Positions 1-10,281 are shown, counted from the stretch's first letter. The stretch is 29,462 nucleotides of DNA from Diphasiastrum complanatum (GCA_029204225.1 MU836405.1:1-29462); one strand, 5' to 3'. The notes: generated by a model not told the origin, from the letters alone. Made by a program: numbers and translations.

Positions 1-42
1 CATTCAAGTAGATTGGATCTTAAGAATCTAAAATCTTTCACA
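1..42 (+). repeat. 3' end of the 5' LTR of copia element 1
   Basis: These bases repeat the end of the 3' LTR at 5153-5194 (AAATCTTTCACA against GAAATCTTTCACA at the very end). They end in CA immediately before a primer-binding site. The rest of this LTR is off the left edge. Confidence 0.92.
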
Positions 43-54
43 TGGTATCAGAGC
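43..54 (+). other. Primer-binding site, initiator-Met tRNA type
   Basis: TGGTATCAGAGC follows the LTR terminus directly. This 12-mer is the usual plant copia primer site, complementary to the 3' end of initiator methionine tRNA. It is where minus-strand cDNA synthesis would start. Confidence 0.95.
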
Positions 55-597
55 TATTGTGTTTCAGGTTATGAAAGGATCAGCCATCTTAACAAGGATT
101 TAAAAAATAGCATTTTTGCGTGTGTAGAATTGATCTTTTGTAGGTCAAAACTCAATATCGGGTTATATACTTGATCAATTCCGATTTTGCACTTGGCTTA
201 CTGGAATTAGATGATTTTGGTGCATTAGGAAGGTCTCATTGGAGTCTACAAGAAGATATGCCAAGTTTCTATAAATTGCATGTAGAATTTGAGATATTCA
301 ATTTTTTATGATTTTGTTAAAACCCTAATTTTGATTGGATCTCTAGTTTGTGAGGTTACTGAACTTCATTTGAGTGTGTTTCAATCCTAGAAAGTGGCAA
401 GAATCATTAGATTGAGGATAGATCATAGGTTGATCAAGATTTCACTATTCTATGTGTTGATTTTCTAGTTAGAAGTGCTAGAAGAGATTTGAGAGGTTCC
501 ATATCTTTGTGATTTCTTCTTGAGTTCATTTGTTGACATTCAAGAGAGTGCTTTGTGCATTGAAGCAGGTTGAAAGAGAAGATCAGGTCATTGCTAC
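55..597 (+). other. Untranslated leader of copia element 1
   Basis: About 540 bases without a coding frame lie between the primer site and the gag ATG. The last ~170 bases are clearly similar to the reverse complement of 27466-27700, the leader of the related minus-strand copy. That supports a shared family rather than random sequence. Confidence 0.8.
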
Positions 598-1271
598 ATG
601 GAAACCTCAATTGGAGTCATGTTGAAAGCCAATGATAGGCTTACCTCAAGTAACTATTCATTATGGAAAGTGAGGATGGAGTCACTTCTTGAGATGAATG
701 ATGTTTTGGATATTGTTGTAGGTTTGGAGGAGAGACCAACAACACAACAAGATCAATTGAGGTATGACAAGAGGGCAAGAAGGCTCTACACATGATAAAG
801 ATGAATGTTACCAATGAACTTCTCAAGGAAGTTGGTAAGTGCACATCATCTTTGGAAGCTTGGAATTCATTGAAGAAGCTTTATGAATCCAAGTCTACTT
901 CTAGAGTGTTGACTCTAAGAAGGCAAATATTTTCTTGTTTGCAAAAGAATGAAGAAAGTCCAAGTACTTTTGTTTTGAGAATGAAAGCATTGAATGATGA
1001 GTTAGCTTGCATAGATGAAAGCATTAAGGAAGGAGAGCTTATTCAAGTGATTCTTAATGGCTTGTTGGATGCTCATGCTAACATTATTCAAAGTATTGCT
1101 ACTCAAAAGACTTTGCCAAGTTTGATGGATCTTCAAGAGATCTTGATCAATGAGGAATATAGGCTTCAAGCAAGAGGTGGATCTACATCGACACTTCAAG
1201 AGGATGCTATGTTCACATAGGGCAAATTCAAGGGCAAAACCAAAAGCAAGTGGTCTTAAGGACAAGATCAA
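598..1271 (+). pseudogene. copia gag (capsid), element 1, frameshifted
   Basis: Gag forms the cytoplasmic virus-like particle that packages element RNA. The ATG at 598 starts a protein with the copia gag signature (SNYSLWKVRMESLLEMNDV). It runs in one frame to about 795 and continues from about 792 in another (MIKMNVTNELLKEVGKCTSS), so there is one frameshift near 775-790. The related minus-strand gag at 27151-27465 reads straight through this point, which shows that the break is a mutation here. Stops at 1218 and 1257 then interrupt the approach to the zinc knuckle, which lies in the following frame-0 segment. Element 1 was probably one gag-pol frame originally. Confidence 0.88.
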
Positions 1272-3032
1272 GTGGATGTTTCTTCAAGCAACAAAAAGAA
1301 GGATAGGTCAAAGCTCAAGTGCTTCTATTGTGGCATCAAAGGACACTTTGCAAGTGAGTGCTACAAGAAGAAGAGAGATCAAGGAGACAAACAAGGTAAT
1401 CTTACTCTTGATGAGGATGGTTTGGATGTGCAAGATGCAAATGATGATGCTTTTGTGATGTCTTCATGTATGCTTGCTAATGATGGAGATCTAGATCCTT
1501 GGTGGATTGATAGTGGAGCAAGTTCACACATGACCTTTCACAAAGAGTACTTCACTTCTTTGTTGGCATATGCAGATGACAAGAGAGTGATCTACACGTC
1601 CAATGATGGTGAGTGTGCAATCAAAGGGATTGGCACAATTCGTATTTCTCTCTCTACAAATAGGAATGTTCATTTGGAGGATGTCTTGTTTATTCCATCT
1701 ATTATCAAGAATTTGCTTAGTGTGAGTCAAATGCTAAGTAAGGGCCTCAAGGTGGAGTTTGATGGAGATGCTTGTTTGATCAAAAGGAAGGATGTCTTGA
1801 TTGAAAAAGGTAAAAGGCAAGGGAAGTTGTTCAAACTTGATGCTTGTGTTATTGCTAACCAAGTTGGATTTGTTGCAAGGGAGCATATTTCTAATCAAGA
1901 GGTTTGGCACAAAAGGATGGGACACCTTAACTTCAAGTCATTGGAGGTAATGGCAAGGAAGAAGGTTGTGATTGGTCCTCCAAGTTCCTTAAGTAATGAC
2001 AAGCATGTTTGTGAGTCTTGTGCTTTGTCTAAGTCACATAGACTACCTTATACTAGATCTATTTCTAGATCTACAAAGCCTTTCCAACTTGTATATTCGG
2101 ATATTCATGGATTTACTACAATTAGCAATAGTGGAGCTAAGATGTATGTAACATTCATTGATGATTTTAGTAGATTTTGTTGGATCTATCTACTAAAGAG
2201 CAAGGATGAAGTGTATGATGTCTTTGTCAAGTTCAAGAATGCAAGGGAGAACCAATTTTCTTCAAAGATCAAGTGCTTGAGAGGTGACAATGGTGGTGAG
2301 TACATATCTAACAAGTTCAAGGCCTTTTGTGATGAGCATGGGATCAAGAGGGAGTATACAACATCAAGGACCCCACAACAAAATGGAGTGGCTGAAAGGA
2401 AGAATAGAACTTTACGTGAAAGTGCTAAAGCTATGAGGTTAAGTGCTAATCTTGATAAACCATTTTGGGATCAAGCTTTGTTGTGTGCCAATTTCTTGTG
2501 CAATAGGTGGCCGAGTGCTATTTTGAATGGAAGGACACCTTTTGAGATGCTATTCAAGAGGAGGCTGAGTGTCAACTTTCTAAGAACCTTTGGATGCACA
2601 TGCTATGTCAACATTACTCTTGATGATAGGACCAAGGAGGATCCATCTTCAAGAAGAGATATTTTTGTTGGATATAGTGAGGTGAGTAAAGCCTACAAGG
2701 TTGACATTCCTTCTACTAACAAAGTGATTGTTGGTAGAGATGTCATTTTTTATGAGGGAAACATTCCAAAGGTGTCTTCAAGCATGATTGATGGTAAAGT
2801 AGATGAATCTAACATTCTTGATGTTGATGAGAATGATCCTACTTTGGATGGTGGTGATGATGGACCTTCATCAAGTCAAAAGCCAAGGACAACATCAAGA
2901 GAAAGACAAGTACCTTCAAGGCTCACATATGATCAAAAGGGTAAGCAAGCAGTTTCTGAAAATTATGTTGCTTTCCTAACCTCTTTGGATGATCCTACAA
3001 GTGTAGATCAAGCAAGGAAAGAAGAGGAGTAG
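1272..3032 (+). pseudogene. copia pol, first part: zinc knuckle, protease, integrase
   Basis: This is a 586-residue open stretch in the same frame as the second half of gag. In order it carries a CCHC knuckle (C17, C20, H25, C30) that binds RNA, an aspartic protease active site (WWIDSGAS, D80) that would cut the polyprotein, an integrase HHCC zinc domain (H212, H217, C246, C249), and the integrase core. The core has all three acidic residues: D276 (YSD), D338 (RGDNGGEY) and E374 (AERKN), giving a D-X35-E spacing. The catalytic residues visible here are intact, although a stop at 3030-3032 separates it from reverse transcriptase. The ATG at 1272 is only the first methionine after the decayed gag stops, not a likely natural start. 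Confidence 0.93.
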
Positions 3033-4549
3033 ATCCAAGCAATGGATCTCGAGTATCAAGATCTTATGAAGAATGGAACATGGAGATTGGTGGAGTTGCC
3101 TAAGGACAAGAAAGCTATTGGATGCAAATGGATCTTCAAGGTGAAGAAAAACCAAGATGGATCTATCAACAAGTACAAGGCAAGGTTATTGGCAAAAGGA
3201 TATGCTCAACAACAAGGAATTGACTATGATGAGACCTTTGCACCCGTGGCAAAGATGGTAAGCATTTGAGTCATCATTTCACTTGCTACACTTTATAGAT
3301 GGGATCTATGGCAAATGGACATTTCAAATGCATTCTTGAATGGTGATCTTGAGGAGGAAGTATACATGGAACAACTCGAGAGCTACATTTCATCAACAAA
3401 GCCAAATCATGTGTGTCTTCTACAAAAGAGTTTGTATGGCCTTAATCAAGCACCAAGGAGTTGGTATGCTAAGCTTAATACTTTTTTACTCTCTCAAGGC
3501 TTTGTTATGAGTGAGTATGATCATTCACTTTATTATAGGTTTTCTGGAAATGATGTTACCGTCTTGCTAATCTTTGTGGATGATATCATCTTGAGTGGTG
3601 GAGACAATCAAGATGTGGAGGATATCAAGAATGCACTTAAGAAGGAGTTTGAGGTGCATGATCTTGGTAATTTGCATTACATTTTAGGAATAGAAGTCAT
3701 TAGATTTTCTCAATCTACTTTCATTTGTCAAGAGAAGTATGCTAATTCTATTCTAGAAAGATTTCATATGGTAGATGCAAAAGCTATTGATACACCTATG
3801 GAGTCTCATGTAAAGCTTACTATAAGAGGTAATGAAAGATCCTTCAAGGACATTACTCTCTATAGAAAGCTATTTGGTTCACTCATCTATCTAACCATTA
3901 CTAGACCTGATCTAAGCTATTGTGTTCGAAGATTGAGTCAATTCATGCAAGATCCTAGTGAGGAGCATTGGAAGCTAGGAAAGCGAGTTTTGAGGTACAT
4001 CATTGGAACTCGAGATTTTGGCATATTGTATGAGAGATCATCACCTAATATTTTTGAATTTTCAGATTCAGACTATGCTGGAGATGTAATGGATAGGAAA
4101 TCCATTAGTTCTTATTGTATTTTCATAGGTGATGGAGCTATATCATGGATGTCAAAGAAACAAGCCACTATCTCATTGTCATCTAGTGAGGCCGAGTACA
4201 AAACTCTTACACATTGCACAAAGGAGATGGTATGGATCAAAAGGATGATCAAGGATCTTCAATTGCTGGATTTTTCAGAGAGCCCAATCATCTTTTGTGA
4301 CAATCAATCAGCCCAAAGAATGGCATCCAATCCTATCTTTCATGCTAGGAGCAGGCGTATTGAGATACAATATCATTTTGTGAGGGAGCGAGTCATGCAA
4401 AGAAGGTGGAGCTTCAACATGTGTCTTCAAGGGAATGTGTAGTTGATATCTTCACCAAAGCATTGGGAAAAGACTTGTTCATGAAGCATAGGACTTCACT
4501 TGGAGTATTATCAAAGTCTATGCTAAAACTAGTTGAAGAGGGAGTGTGA
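3033..4549 (+). pseudogene. copia pol, second part: reverse transcriptase and RNase H
   Basis: This continues in the same frame after the single stop at 3030. The reverse transcriptase starts with GTWRLVELP and GCKWIFKVK, and has the first catalytic block (MDISNAFLNGDL) and FVDD at about 3573-3584. A TGA at 3267-3269 interrupts it. RNase H follows with DSDYAG, SSSEAEY and CDNQSA. Near 4398 a frameshift moves the true C-terminus (VVDIFTKALGKDL) to another frame, which stops at 4547-4549, just inside the 3' LTR. These enzymes copy element RNA into DNA in the particle. With so few lesions, this is the least decayed pol in the window. Confidence 0.92.
4535..4544 (+). other. Polypurine tract of copia element 1
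   Basis: GAAGAGGGAG sits directly before the 3' LTR start. This is the RNase-H-resistant primer site for plus-strand DNA synthesis. Confidence 0.85.
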
Positions 4550-5194
4550 AAGATTCAACTAGTTTCATCACATTTTGTAATATTTTCATATTTGGCATAT
4601 TGAGGCCAAAACTTGTTTTAGACTTAGAGGTTGACTTTTCAAAGTTCATTAGTCTGAATTTCATTTGAATAAACACTTTTTTAAAGTGTGGGAAAGATAG
4701 AATGTGAGTTTGAGTATATTCAATTTGAATAAGTTGGGTACATTGAATCTAGACCCAAAATTGGTAGGGTTAGCATTTTGGTGGGAAAGCCAAGTGGCCA
4801 AATAGGGTTTGGACCTGCTATAAAAGGATGTAACTCATGGAGAGAGTCATCTTCTCTCTTCTCTATCTCATTTCATGCTTATACATGGTTCTCTTGGATT
4901 CTACTATCCATTGGTGCACTATCTTGGTGATTGCTTGCAATTCTATGTGTAGAATGATCTATATTTGTTATTTTTGGATCCACACGTGTGAAATACAGTA
5001 GCTTGCTGGTTTTGTACGGACAACAACAGTACATAATTATTTCATTCAAGTTTGATCAAGTTCTATTAGTGTTTTCATCTCAAATTGTGTGTAGATGCTG
5101 ATTTTTCTACATTGGTAAAATTGGTAGTGTATTTCTCTTTCTAACCAAAGATCATTCAAGTAGATTGGATCTTAAGGATCTGAAATCTTTCACA
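4545..5194 (+). repeat. 3' LTR of copia element 1 (650 bp)
   Basis: The LTR is bounded by an 11-bp terminal inverted repeat, TGTGAAAGATT at the start and AATCTTTCACA at the end. Its last 42 bases match 1-42. A TATA box lies at 4819-4825. A perfect CACACGTGTG palindrome at 4981-4990 recurs at the ends of other LTRs in this window. The base directly 3' of the LTR begins the flank GAAAA, which would be one copy of the target-site duplication; its partner is off the left edge. Confidence 0.93.
4819..4825 (+). promoter_or_regulatory. TATA box of the element 1 LTR
   Basis: TATAAAAGG lies about 275 bases into the LTR, followed about 30 bases later by a CT-rich stretch. That position fits the U3/R boundary of an LTR promoter. 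Confidence 0.65.
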
Positions 5195-5510
5195 GAAAAA
5201 GCTTGGCATGCCTTGCCATACTGTGAATATTGAGATTTTGGTGTTTTGGACTCATTATCTCTCTGCCCGAGTTTTTCATGATTGATTTTCTCTCTGTACC
5301 CGAGAGCGGGCTATTTTTCCCATACTTAACACTTAGAATTATTTTTGACATTCAATTCTCATAGTGAGAAGTTAGATTTTTTCATCAGATGTATGCCATT
5401 GTGCTCTTGTCATAGATTTTTCAAGCATACTATTCTTTGATCAATCTGGTGCAATCACAACACCTCAGTAAGATCCTGTAGGGTGTGTGGTGAAGTTCAC
5501 ACGTGCTAAA
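5195..5510 (+). repeat. Truncated LTR, same broad family as the solo LTR at 18348-19083
   Basis: From about 5228 the sequence tracks 18780-19083: both have a TCTCTCTNCCCGAG segment, ACTTAGAATNATTTTTGA, a TGGTGCAATC-like stretch and finally CACACGTG (5498-5507 here). The left end is cut off at 5194 by copia element 1, so element 1 probably inserted in this LTR. The right end runs without a recognisable primer site into a gag fragment. Confidence 0.6.
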
Positions 5511-5790
5511 AACTTCACAAAGATGAGATTATTATTGACTGAGAAAAATTTGTGGGATCTTGTTGAGGGTTCCAATGTTAATCAAGAAGATTCTAGTGAT
5601 TCTTCTAGTATTGATTTGCGTGATAAGAGAGCTGCTGCTTACATTGGTTTTGGTTTGGCTGATTCTCAAATTCATCATTTAGACCTTTCTAAGACTGCTC
5701 ATGAAATATGTCAATCATTGGAAGCTATATTTGGAGCACGTTCTAAAAATGGTAAAATCCTTCTTAAGCATGAAGTAACACCTCTAACAA
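5508..5790 (+). pseudogene. copia gag fragment
   Basis: An open frame covers 5487-5864. Residues about 9-100 resemble the N-terminal half of copia gag: NFTKMRLLLTEKNLWDLVEGS matches the usual position of the W-x-x-R-M/L-L core, followed by YIGFGLADSQI and AHEICQSLEAIF. The C-terminal part of the frame (after about 5790) reads into a polypurine tract and LTR, so it is not gag. No zinc knuckle, protease or polymerase follows. This is a deleted remnant in which gag is joined almost directly to the element's 3' end. Confidence 0.6.
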
Positions 5791-5800
5791 AGCTATCATT

Positions 5801-6103
5801 GAAGGAGGGTGTTAGAATTACTATTCATGGGCAATGCCACTTTGTTATTTATAGACATACTTGAAATGTAGTAATAGAAGTGGTAAAGGCCCAATGTGCC
5901 TTAAGTCAAGTTTAATATAGTTTGGGTCCCATCCCAATGTGAAATGGGCTAAGGTCTTTTATGAAGAGGTGTAACCTCTACCTCTCTCTCACGTGCTGTA
6001 TTCCTCTCAGATTGTAGTGTGCAAGTTTAATGGAATAGAGCAATGGTGTTCTCTCTCTCCTCTTGTCTTATGTGAATGCATTTTTGCATGTTCTAATTTC
6101 ACA
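5801..6103 (+). repeat. Polypurine tract plus a short copia LTR
   Basis: GAAGGAGGG at 5801-5809 precedes TGTTAGAATTAC at 5810, a common way for plant copia LTRs to begin. The sequence ends near 6103 with TTCTAATTTCACA, partly an inverted copy of the start. The interior has a CT-rich section at 5985-6065. Length would be about 294 bp. No second copy is present in this window, so the ends are inferred. Confidence 0.5.
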
Positions 6104-6447
6104 CACACCCAACGCAAGCTCAAGGTCGGCAAGAAGTGAGTTGAGTCTCATGCTCCAAATCAGCGTGAGGTGGGGGTCTGGAAAAAAAAAATTATTTAAG
6201 GACCATAGTCCAAGCATAACTCACCTCATCTGTTAATTCAGAAGCACACATGTTGCTAGAGCTCTCGCTGCGACAAAGTCATAGATTTCTATAGTATATT
6301 GCATATGTTCTCGCTCACACATTTCTTGACGGTAAGATTATTGTCATTTTTTAAATTTGTTCTATGCTTAGCATGGGTACTAAATTAATATTGCATTACT
6401 AAATATTCAAATTTTAGCTAGTGTTCATCTTCTTAAACTTGGGTGAT
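6104..6447. other. Non-coding; one outlying palindrome copy, otherwise nothing recognised
   Basis: No ORF or retroelement signature was seen. A (CA)n-like CACACACCC start abuts the LTR. A single degenerate copy of the local palindrome (CTATGCTTAGCATGG) lies at 6362-6376, so the palindrome-bearing unit extends at least this far left. Confidence 0.5.
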
Positions 6448-6859
6448 CTATGCTCAGCATAGGTGGCTGCACGAGTCCTTTCCTCTAACCTGTGCTGAGC
6501 ATAGCTTGTGTTTGAGTCCTAAGTAACAACCTATGCTCAGCATAGGAAGCCGACGAGATGTTTCTATTCTTACCACGTTTTGACCTATGTTGAGCATAGG
6601 TTGCATCTCTGGTCCTCTTCTAATCTATGCTCAACATAGGTCGTCACTTGCGTGCTCTAGTCCCACCTATGCTCAACATAGGATGTCTTCGCATGCTACT
6701 TGCTAACCTATACTTAGCATAGGTTAAAGAGGACTAGAGATGTAACCTATGCTCAACATAGGTCAATAGGTGATAAGAATAGAAACATCATGCCGATATC
6801 CTATGCTGAGCATAGGTTGTTACTCATCAGGACCTGAATACAACCCATGCTCAACATAG
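6448..6859. repeat. Hairpin of ten 15-bp palindromes (CTATGCTNAGCATAG)
   Basis: Ten copies of a palindrome close to CTATGCTNAGCATAG are centred near 6455, 6497, 6538, 6592, 6632, 6674, 6715, 6754, 6808 and 6852. The intervals are about 42, 41, 54, 40, 42, 41, 39, 54 and 44, which is mirror-symmetric about the unit at 6674. The spacers are inverted copies too: the spacer after 6599 (GCATCTCTGGTCCTCTTCTAA) pairs with the one after 6722, and the TTTCTATTCTTA spacer at 6561-6572 pairs with TAAGAATAGAAA at 6774-6785. The whole is therefore an imperfect inverted repeat with arms of about 150 bp (6489-6640 and 6708-6860) and a loop that itself holds a palindrome. It resembles the subterminal or foldback part of a DNA transposon; no known family is recognised. 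Confidence 0.88.
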
Positions 6860-7089
6860 GTTGTTACTCGTATTTTTTCCGTTTTACAAGGCTTAGTCTG
6901 AGAAAGTGAAACTTTTGAGATGTTTTAGTAAGAAAATGTGTTGAATTTTTAGTTATGATTTTTAGAGATTTTTCACAAAAGCTGCTTGTCTATTTAAAGT
7001 TTTCGGTATTTTCATTAAGGTAATGTTTGAAATTTCCCTAAAGAATCTTTTTCTCTGCAAATTCTCAATTGCCTGTAATAATCTTTTAA
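6860..7089. other. AT-rich non-coding spacer before the two-exon ORF
   Basis: No coding frame or repeat was seen apart from the tail of the hairpin. It could be a 5' untranslated or promoter region of the following ORF, but no TATA box stands out. Confidence 0.4.
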
Positions 7090-7703
7090 ATGTCGAGGAT
7101 TTCTTTTAAAATTTCGGGTAAACCTCAAGATATTCCACTGAAAGATAAGAAAAAATTCATGTACTACTTCACCAGAGGAGTCAACAACACAAAGCTGTCT
7201 GAACTTTTTATTCATTTAGCTGAGAAGCCTGGCATGGGAGACTCACAGTTCAAAATTCAAGGAAGATCGCTTGCTGATCAACCAAATGAGAATGAGGAAG
7301 AAGGTTTTGTGAACATGCTTTTAAAGGAGCCGGATATGTCTCATTCTATTTTCATTTTGAGCGAGACTATGATAAAGATTCGACTTTGCCAGGACAAGGC
7401 CATGCTAGTTACTTTGGTGTGTAATTATAAAACATATTCTTATTCATGTATGTTTACATTTGTTCCATGCTTAGCATAGTGGTTACTAAATATAAAATTC
7501 TATGAACTTTTAAGTAAAAAAAAAATTTCTTTAAATTGAGTTGTCATGTGTTGTGAGCATAGCCTGTACAAATATGCCTTTACTCATTATATTTAAAACT
7601 TTTTTTTTTGTTTATGTCCAGAGCATGAAACAATGCTTAAAAATGGTTCTAGCTGCTATTGTTGAGGGAAAAGATCCAGTCTACTCATTACGAAGTTCAA
7701 AAG
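7090..7703 (+). CDS. Two-exon ORF of unknown function (probably partial)
   Basis: The ATG at 7090 opens 109 codons to 7416, where GTGTGTAATT provides a 5' splice site. A 205-base intron ends at 7621 in a long T tract plus TTTATGTCCAG. Exon 2 (from 7622) continues in phase 0 with SMKQCLKMVLAAIVEGKDPVYSLRSSK to at least 7703, where AAAG/GTATATC could be another donor. I do not recognise the protein. It is basic and soluble-looking at the start (SRISFKISGKPQDIPLKDKKK), has an acidic stretch (NENEEEG), and shows no membrane segment, signal peptide or retroviral motif. The downstream part runs into a copia RNase H fragment from about 7765. It may be a captured or truncated host gene, or a transposon-borne gene belonging with the neighbouring hairpin. 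Confidence 0.45.
7417..7621 (+). other. Putative GT-AG intron
   Basis: It starts GTGTGTAATT and ends TTTATGTCCAG after a run of ten T's. It is AT-rich compared with the flanking exons, and its length of 205 keeps exons 1 and 2 in the same phase while the unspliced frame hits a stop at 7477-7479. It contains one copy of the local palindrome (CATGCTTAGCATAG, about 7469-7482), which ties the gene and the palindromes together. Confidence 0.55.
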
Positions 7704-7764
7704 GTATATCTATTGGACCTCACAAGCCTGTTTCTACCACTACTCGGGTCACAAAGCCAGCCTC

Positions 7765-8150
7765 TGAAAACATTGAGGATTTCGTGGAACTCAAGGAAGC
7801 AGAAATCAGTTGTGCTTTCTTCAACAGAAACATAGTACATGGTAGCATGCCAAGCTTCAAAAGAAGCTGTATGGATCAGGTTATTACTTCACGACTTACA
7901 TCACACTCAGTTCAATGCTACCACCATTCTGTGTGACAACTTGAGCTGTATTTCACTGTCATTGAATCCCAAATTTTATGGCAAATCCAAGCACATAGAA
8001 ATCCAGTATCATTTCATTTGGGAGAAAGTTTTCTTAGGGCAAGTGATCCTTCAATACTGCTCTACAACAGAAATGGTCGCAGACATCTTCACCAAAGCGC
8101 TTCCAAGATCAAGCACCAGAAGTTTTTCAACATGCTAAACCTAATGAAGA
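7765..8150 (+). pseudogene. copia RNase H C-terminal fragment
   Basis: In one frame from about 7765 the sequence reads ISWNSRKQKSVVLSSTE, the standard copia RNase H block. A stop follows, then MVACQASKEAVWIRLLLHDL from 7839, CDNLSCISLSLNPKF, KSKHIEIQYHF and finally MVADIFTKALP, which is the conserved end of copia pol. The stop at 8136-8138 reflects a frameshift, since copia-like sequence continues past it. The rest of this element upstream is missing and replaced by the palindrome/two-exon-ORF block. Confidence 0.85.
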
Positions 8151-8174
8151 TACCAAGGCACCAACCGTGACCTT

Positions 8175-8616
8175 AAGGGGGACTGTTGAAAATTAAGCTA
8201 ACAATTGCCTCCTTGGAATCATAACTTAGACAGCCAATCTATTTGAAGGACGTCTACAACAGACTTTCGGCTGATCTCCAGCCAAGGGTAACCAATCCCA
8301 TCATAATTTCAAGTTCAGATGTTAAGTTTAATAACTTGAAGTCATTGAAGACTTGGCCATCTTCAAGGGCTTCCGCAAACCATACGATATGACGTTCTAT
8401 TAAAAATCCATGAGAGAATGTCATGGTCTTCTTTCATCACCTACAAGAGAATACAAAAATGTGATTAGCCTCATAATATTAACACAGAGAAGATTTATCA
8501 AATGAAATCCATATTAAAATGATTATCCCTGTTCCTGCACGATAATAAACAAGTGGCTCCCACCACTTAAAATACTATTGGCCAAGCCTCACCTAGTGGG
8601 CCCCGCCATAGTACAT
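8175..8616 (+). repeat. Polypurine tract and truncated 3' LTR of the second copia
   Basis: AAGGGGGA at 8175-8182 is a polypurine tract, and TGTTGAAAATTAAGC at 8184 begins an LTR. The LTR is cut at 8616, where the LTR-like repeat of another element starts. The stretch 10952-11020, beyond that element, ends in CA before a primer-like site and may be the missing end of this LTR, giving about 500 bp in total. No clear TATA box was seen. Confidence 0.7.
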
Positions 8617-9294
<678 letters not shown>

Positions 9295-9295
9295 G

Positions 9296-9313
9296 TGGCG
9301 TTGTTGTCGGGGA
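9296..9313 (+). other. Degenerate tRNA-Asp primer-binding site
   Basis: TGGCGTTGTTGTCGGGGA differs at only a few positions from TGGCGCCGTTGCCGGGGA, the site complementary to the 3' end of tRNA-Asp that many plant Ty3/gypsy-like elements use. It begins one base after the LTR-like repeat. The flanks GTGGCG and CGCCAC around it can also pair with each other. Confidence 0.7.
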
Positions 9314-9338
9314 GCGCCACACACTTGTTTCGTGGCAT

Positions 9339-9406
<68 letters not shown>

Positions 9407-10281
9407 TCATTCTTTTTTATCAAAAAATCGATTTTTAGGGGTAGAATAGTGTGAGAAGTGTTAGTTTTTGCCATTTTTTTTTGTGGTTTTTTGTTTGTTT
9501 GCAGTGTAGGGAGATATTGTGGGGTGGGAGGATTAGTTCCAAGCACCGAATTCCTTCCAATAATCCAAAAAAACCCCATAAAAATTCAAAAAAAACACTC
9601 AAAAAAAAATTTGGAGGGAAAAAGAGAGGCAAAATCTCATAGATTTTGATTTCTCAACAACCAACAAGAACTAATCTTCGCATAACTGGCAGCAGCTCCA
9701 GGGAAAAACATAGAAAAACCCATAGAAGCCTGCAAAGTTACTTCCCAATATATTTTGAAAAAACAGAGAAAAAGCCATAATAATTCAAAAATCCCTTGTA
9801 AAAATCAAAAAAAAATTCAAAACTCAAAACTAGCCTTTGCAAAGCTCTCTGAAGTTCCATCTCACTGAGACAAGGACACAGAGAAGTCTGCGAGAGTTAG
9901 ATTCCAAAAAAAGTGCCCGTGTGGAGGTTCCCAAGAGCAAAAAGTGGCCTAGAACCTTCTCAAACAGCAAATTTTTGAGTTTCCCTAGGCAGTAACTCTT
10001 GCAACTTGGTAAGTAAGTGGATCTGACAAGAACATACCAGCCTATGAAAATTGGTTCCTAGAAAATTTCAAAATCTGACAAAAAAAACCCCAAAAAAAGA
10101 CACTTTTTTCAGATTTTTGAGTTTCCTTGGGAAGTAACTCTCGCAGCTTGGTGAGCAGGTGAATCTGAGTTAGATACAAGTGCATACCAGTCGGTCTACA
10201 TAGGCCAAATGCCTCCTGACTATTTGTGAATTTCTCATCGGGCAATCTCGGCATGGATGATTAACTCCACATTGTGAACAT
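9314..10281 (+). repeat. Coding-free internal region with a ~75-bp direct repeat
   Basis: After a CT run at 9341-9403 come A-rich leader-like stretches with no frame resembling gag or pol. A direct repeat beginning TTTTTGAGTTTCC occurs at 9972-10042 and 10114-10195 and includes AGTAACTCT, GCANCTTGGT and CATACCAG in the same order. The region looks like an element leader retained after loss of all coding sequence. Confidence 0.6.

Larger units (their letters stand above)
1..5194 (+). mobile_element. Ty1/copia LTR retrotransposon, element 1 (nearly complete)
   Basis: The order is LTR end, primer-binding site, leader, gag, protease, integrase, reverse transcriptase, RNase H, polypurine tract and 3' LTR. 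Integrase upstream of reverse transcriptase is the Ty1/copia order. The last 42 bases of the 5' LTR (1-42) match the last 42 bases of the 3' LTR (5153-5194) with two differences, which suggests moderate age. The internal region is about 4.5 kb. Coding capacity is lost through one gag frameshift, four internal stops and one late pol frameshift. The 5' LTR start and its target-site duplication lie outside the window. Confidence 0.93.

Noticed and set aside
1150-1458. 102-residue ORF in element 1
   Set aside because: It is an out-of-frame reading across the gag-pol boundary. The zinc knuckle and protease are in the frame starting at 1272.
6448-6859. CRISPR-like array of spaced short repeats
   Set aside because: The units are fully palindromic, spacers are inverted copies of each other rather than unique, and the surroundings are plant retrotransposons.
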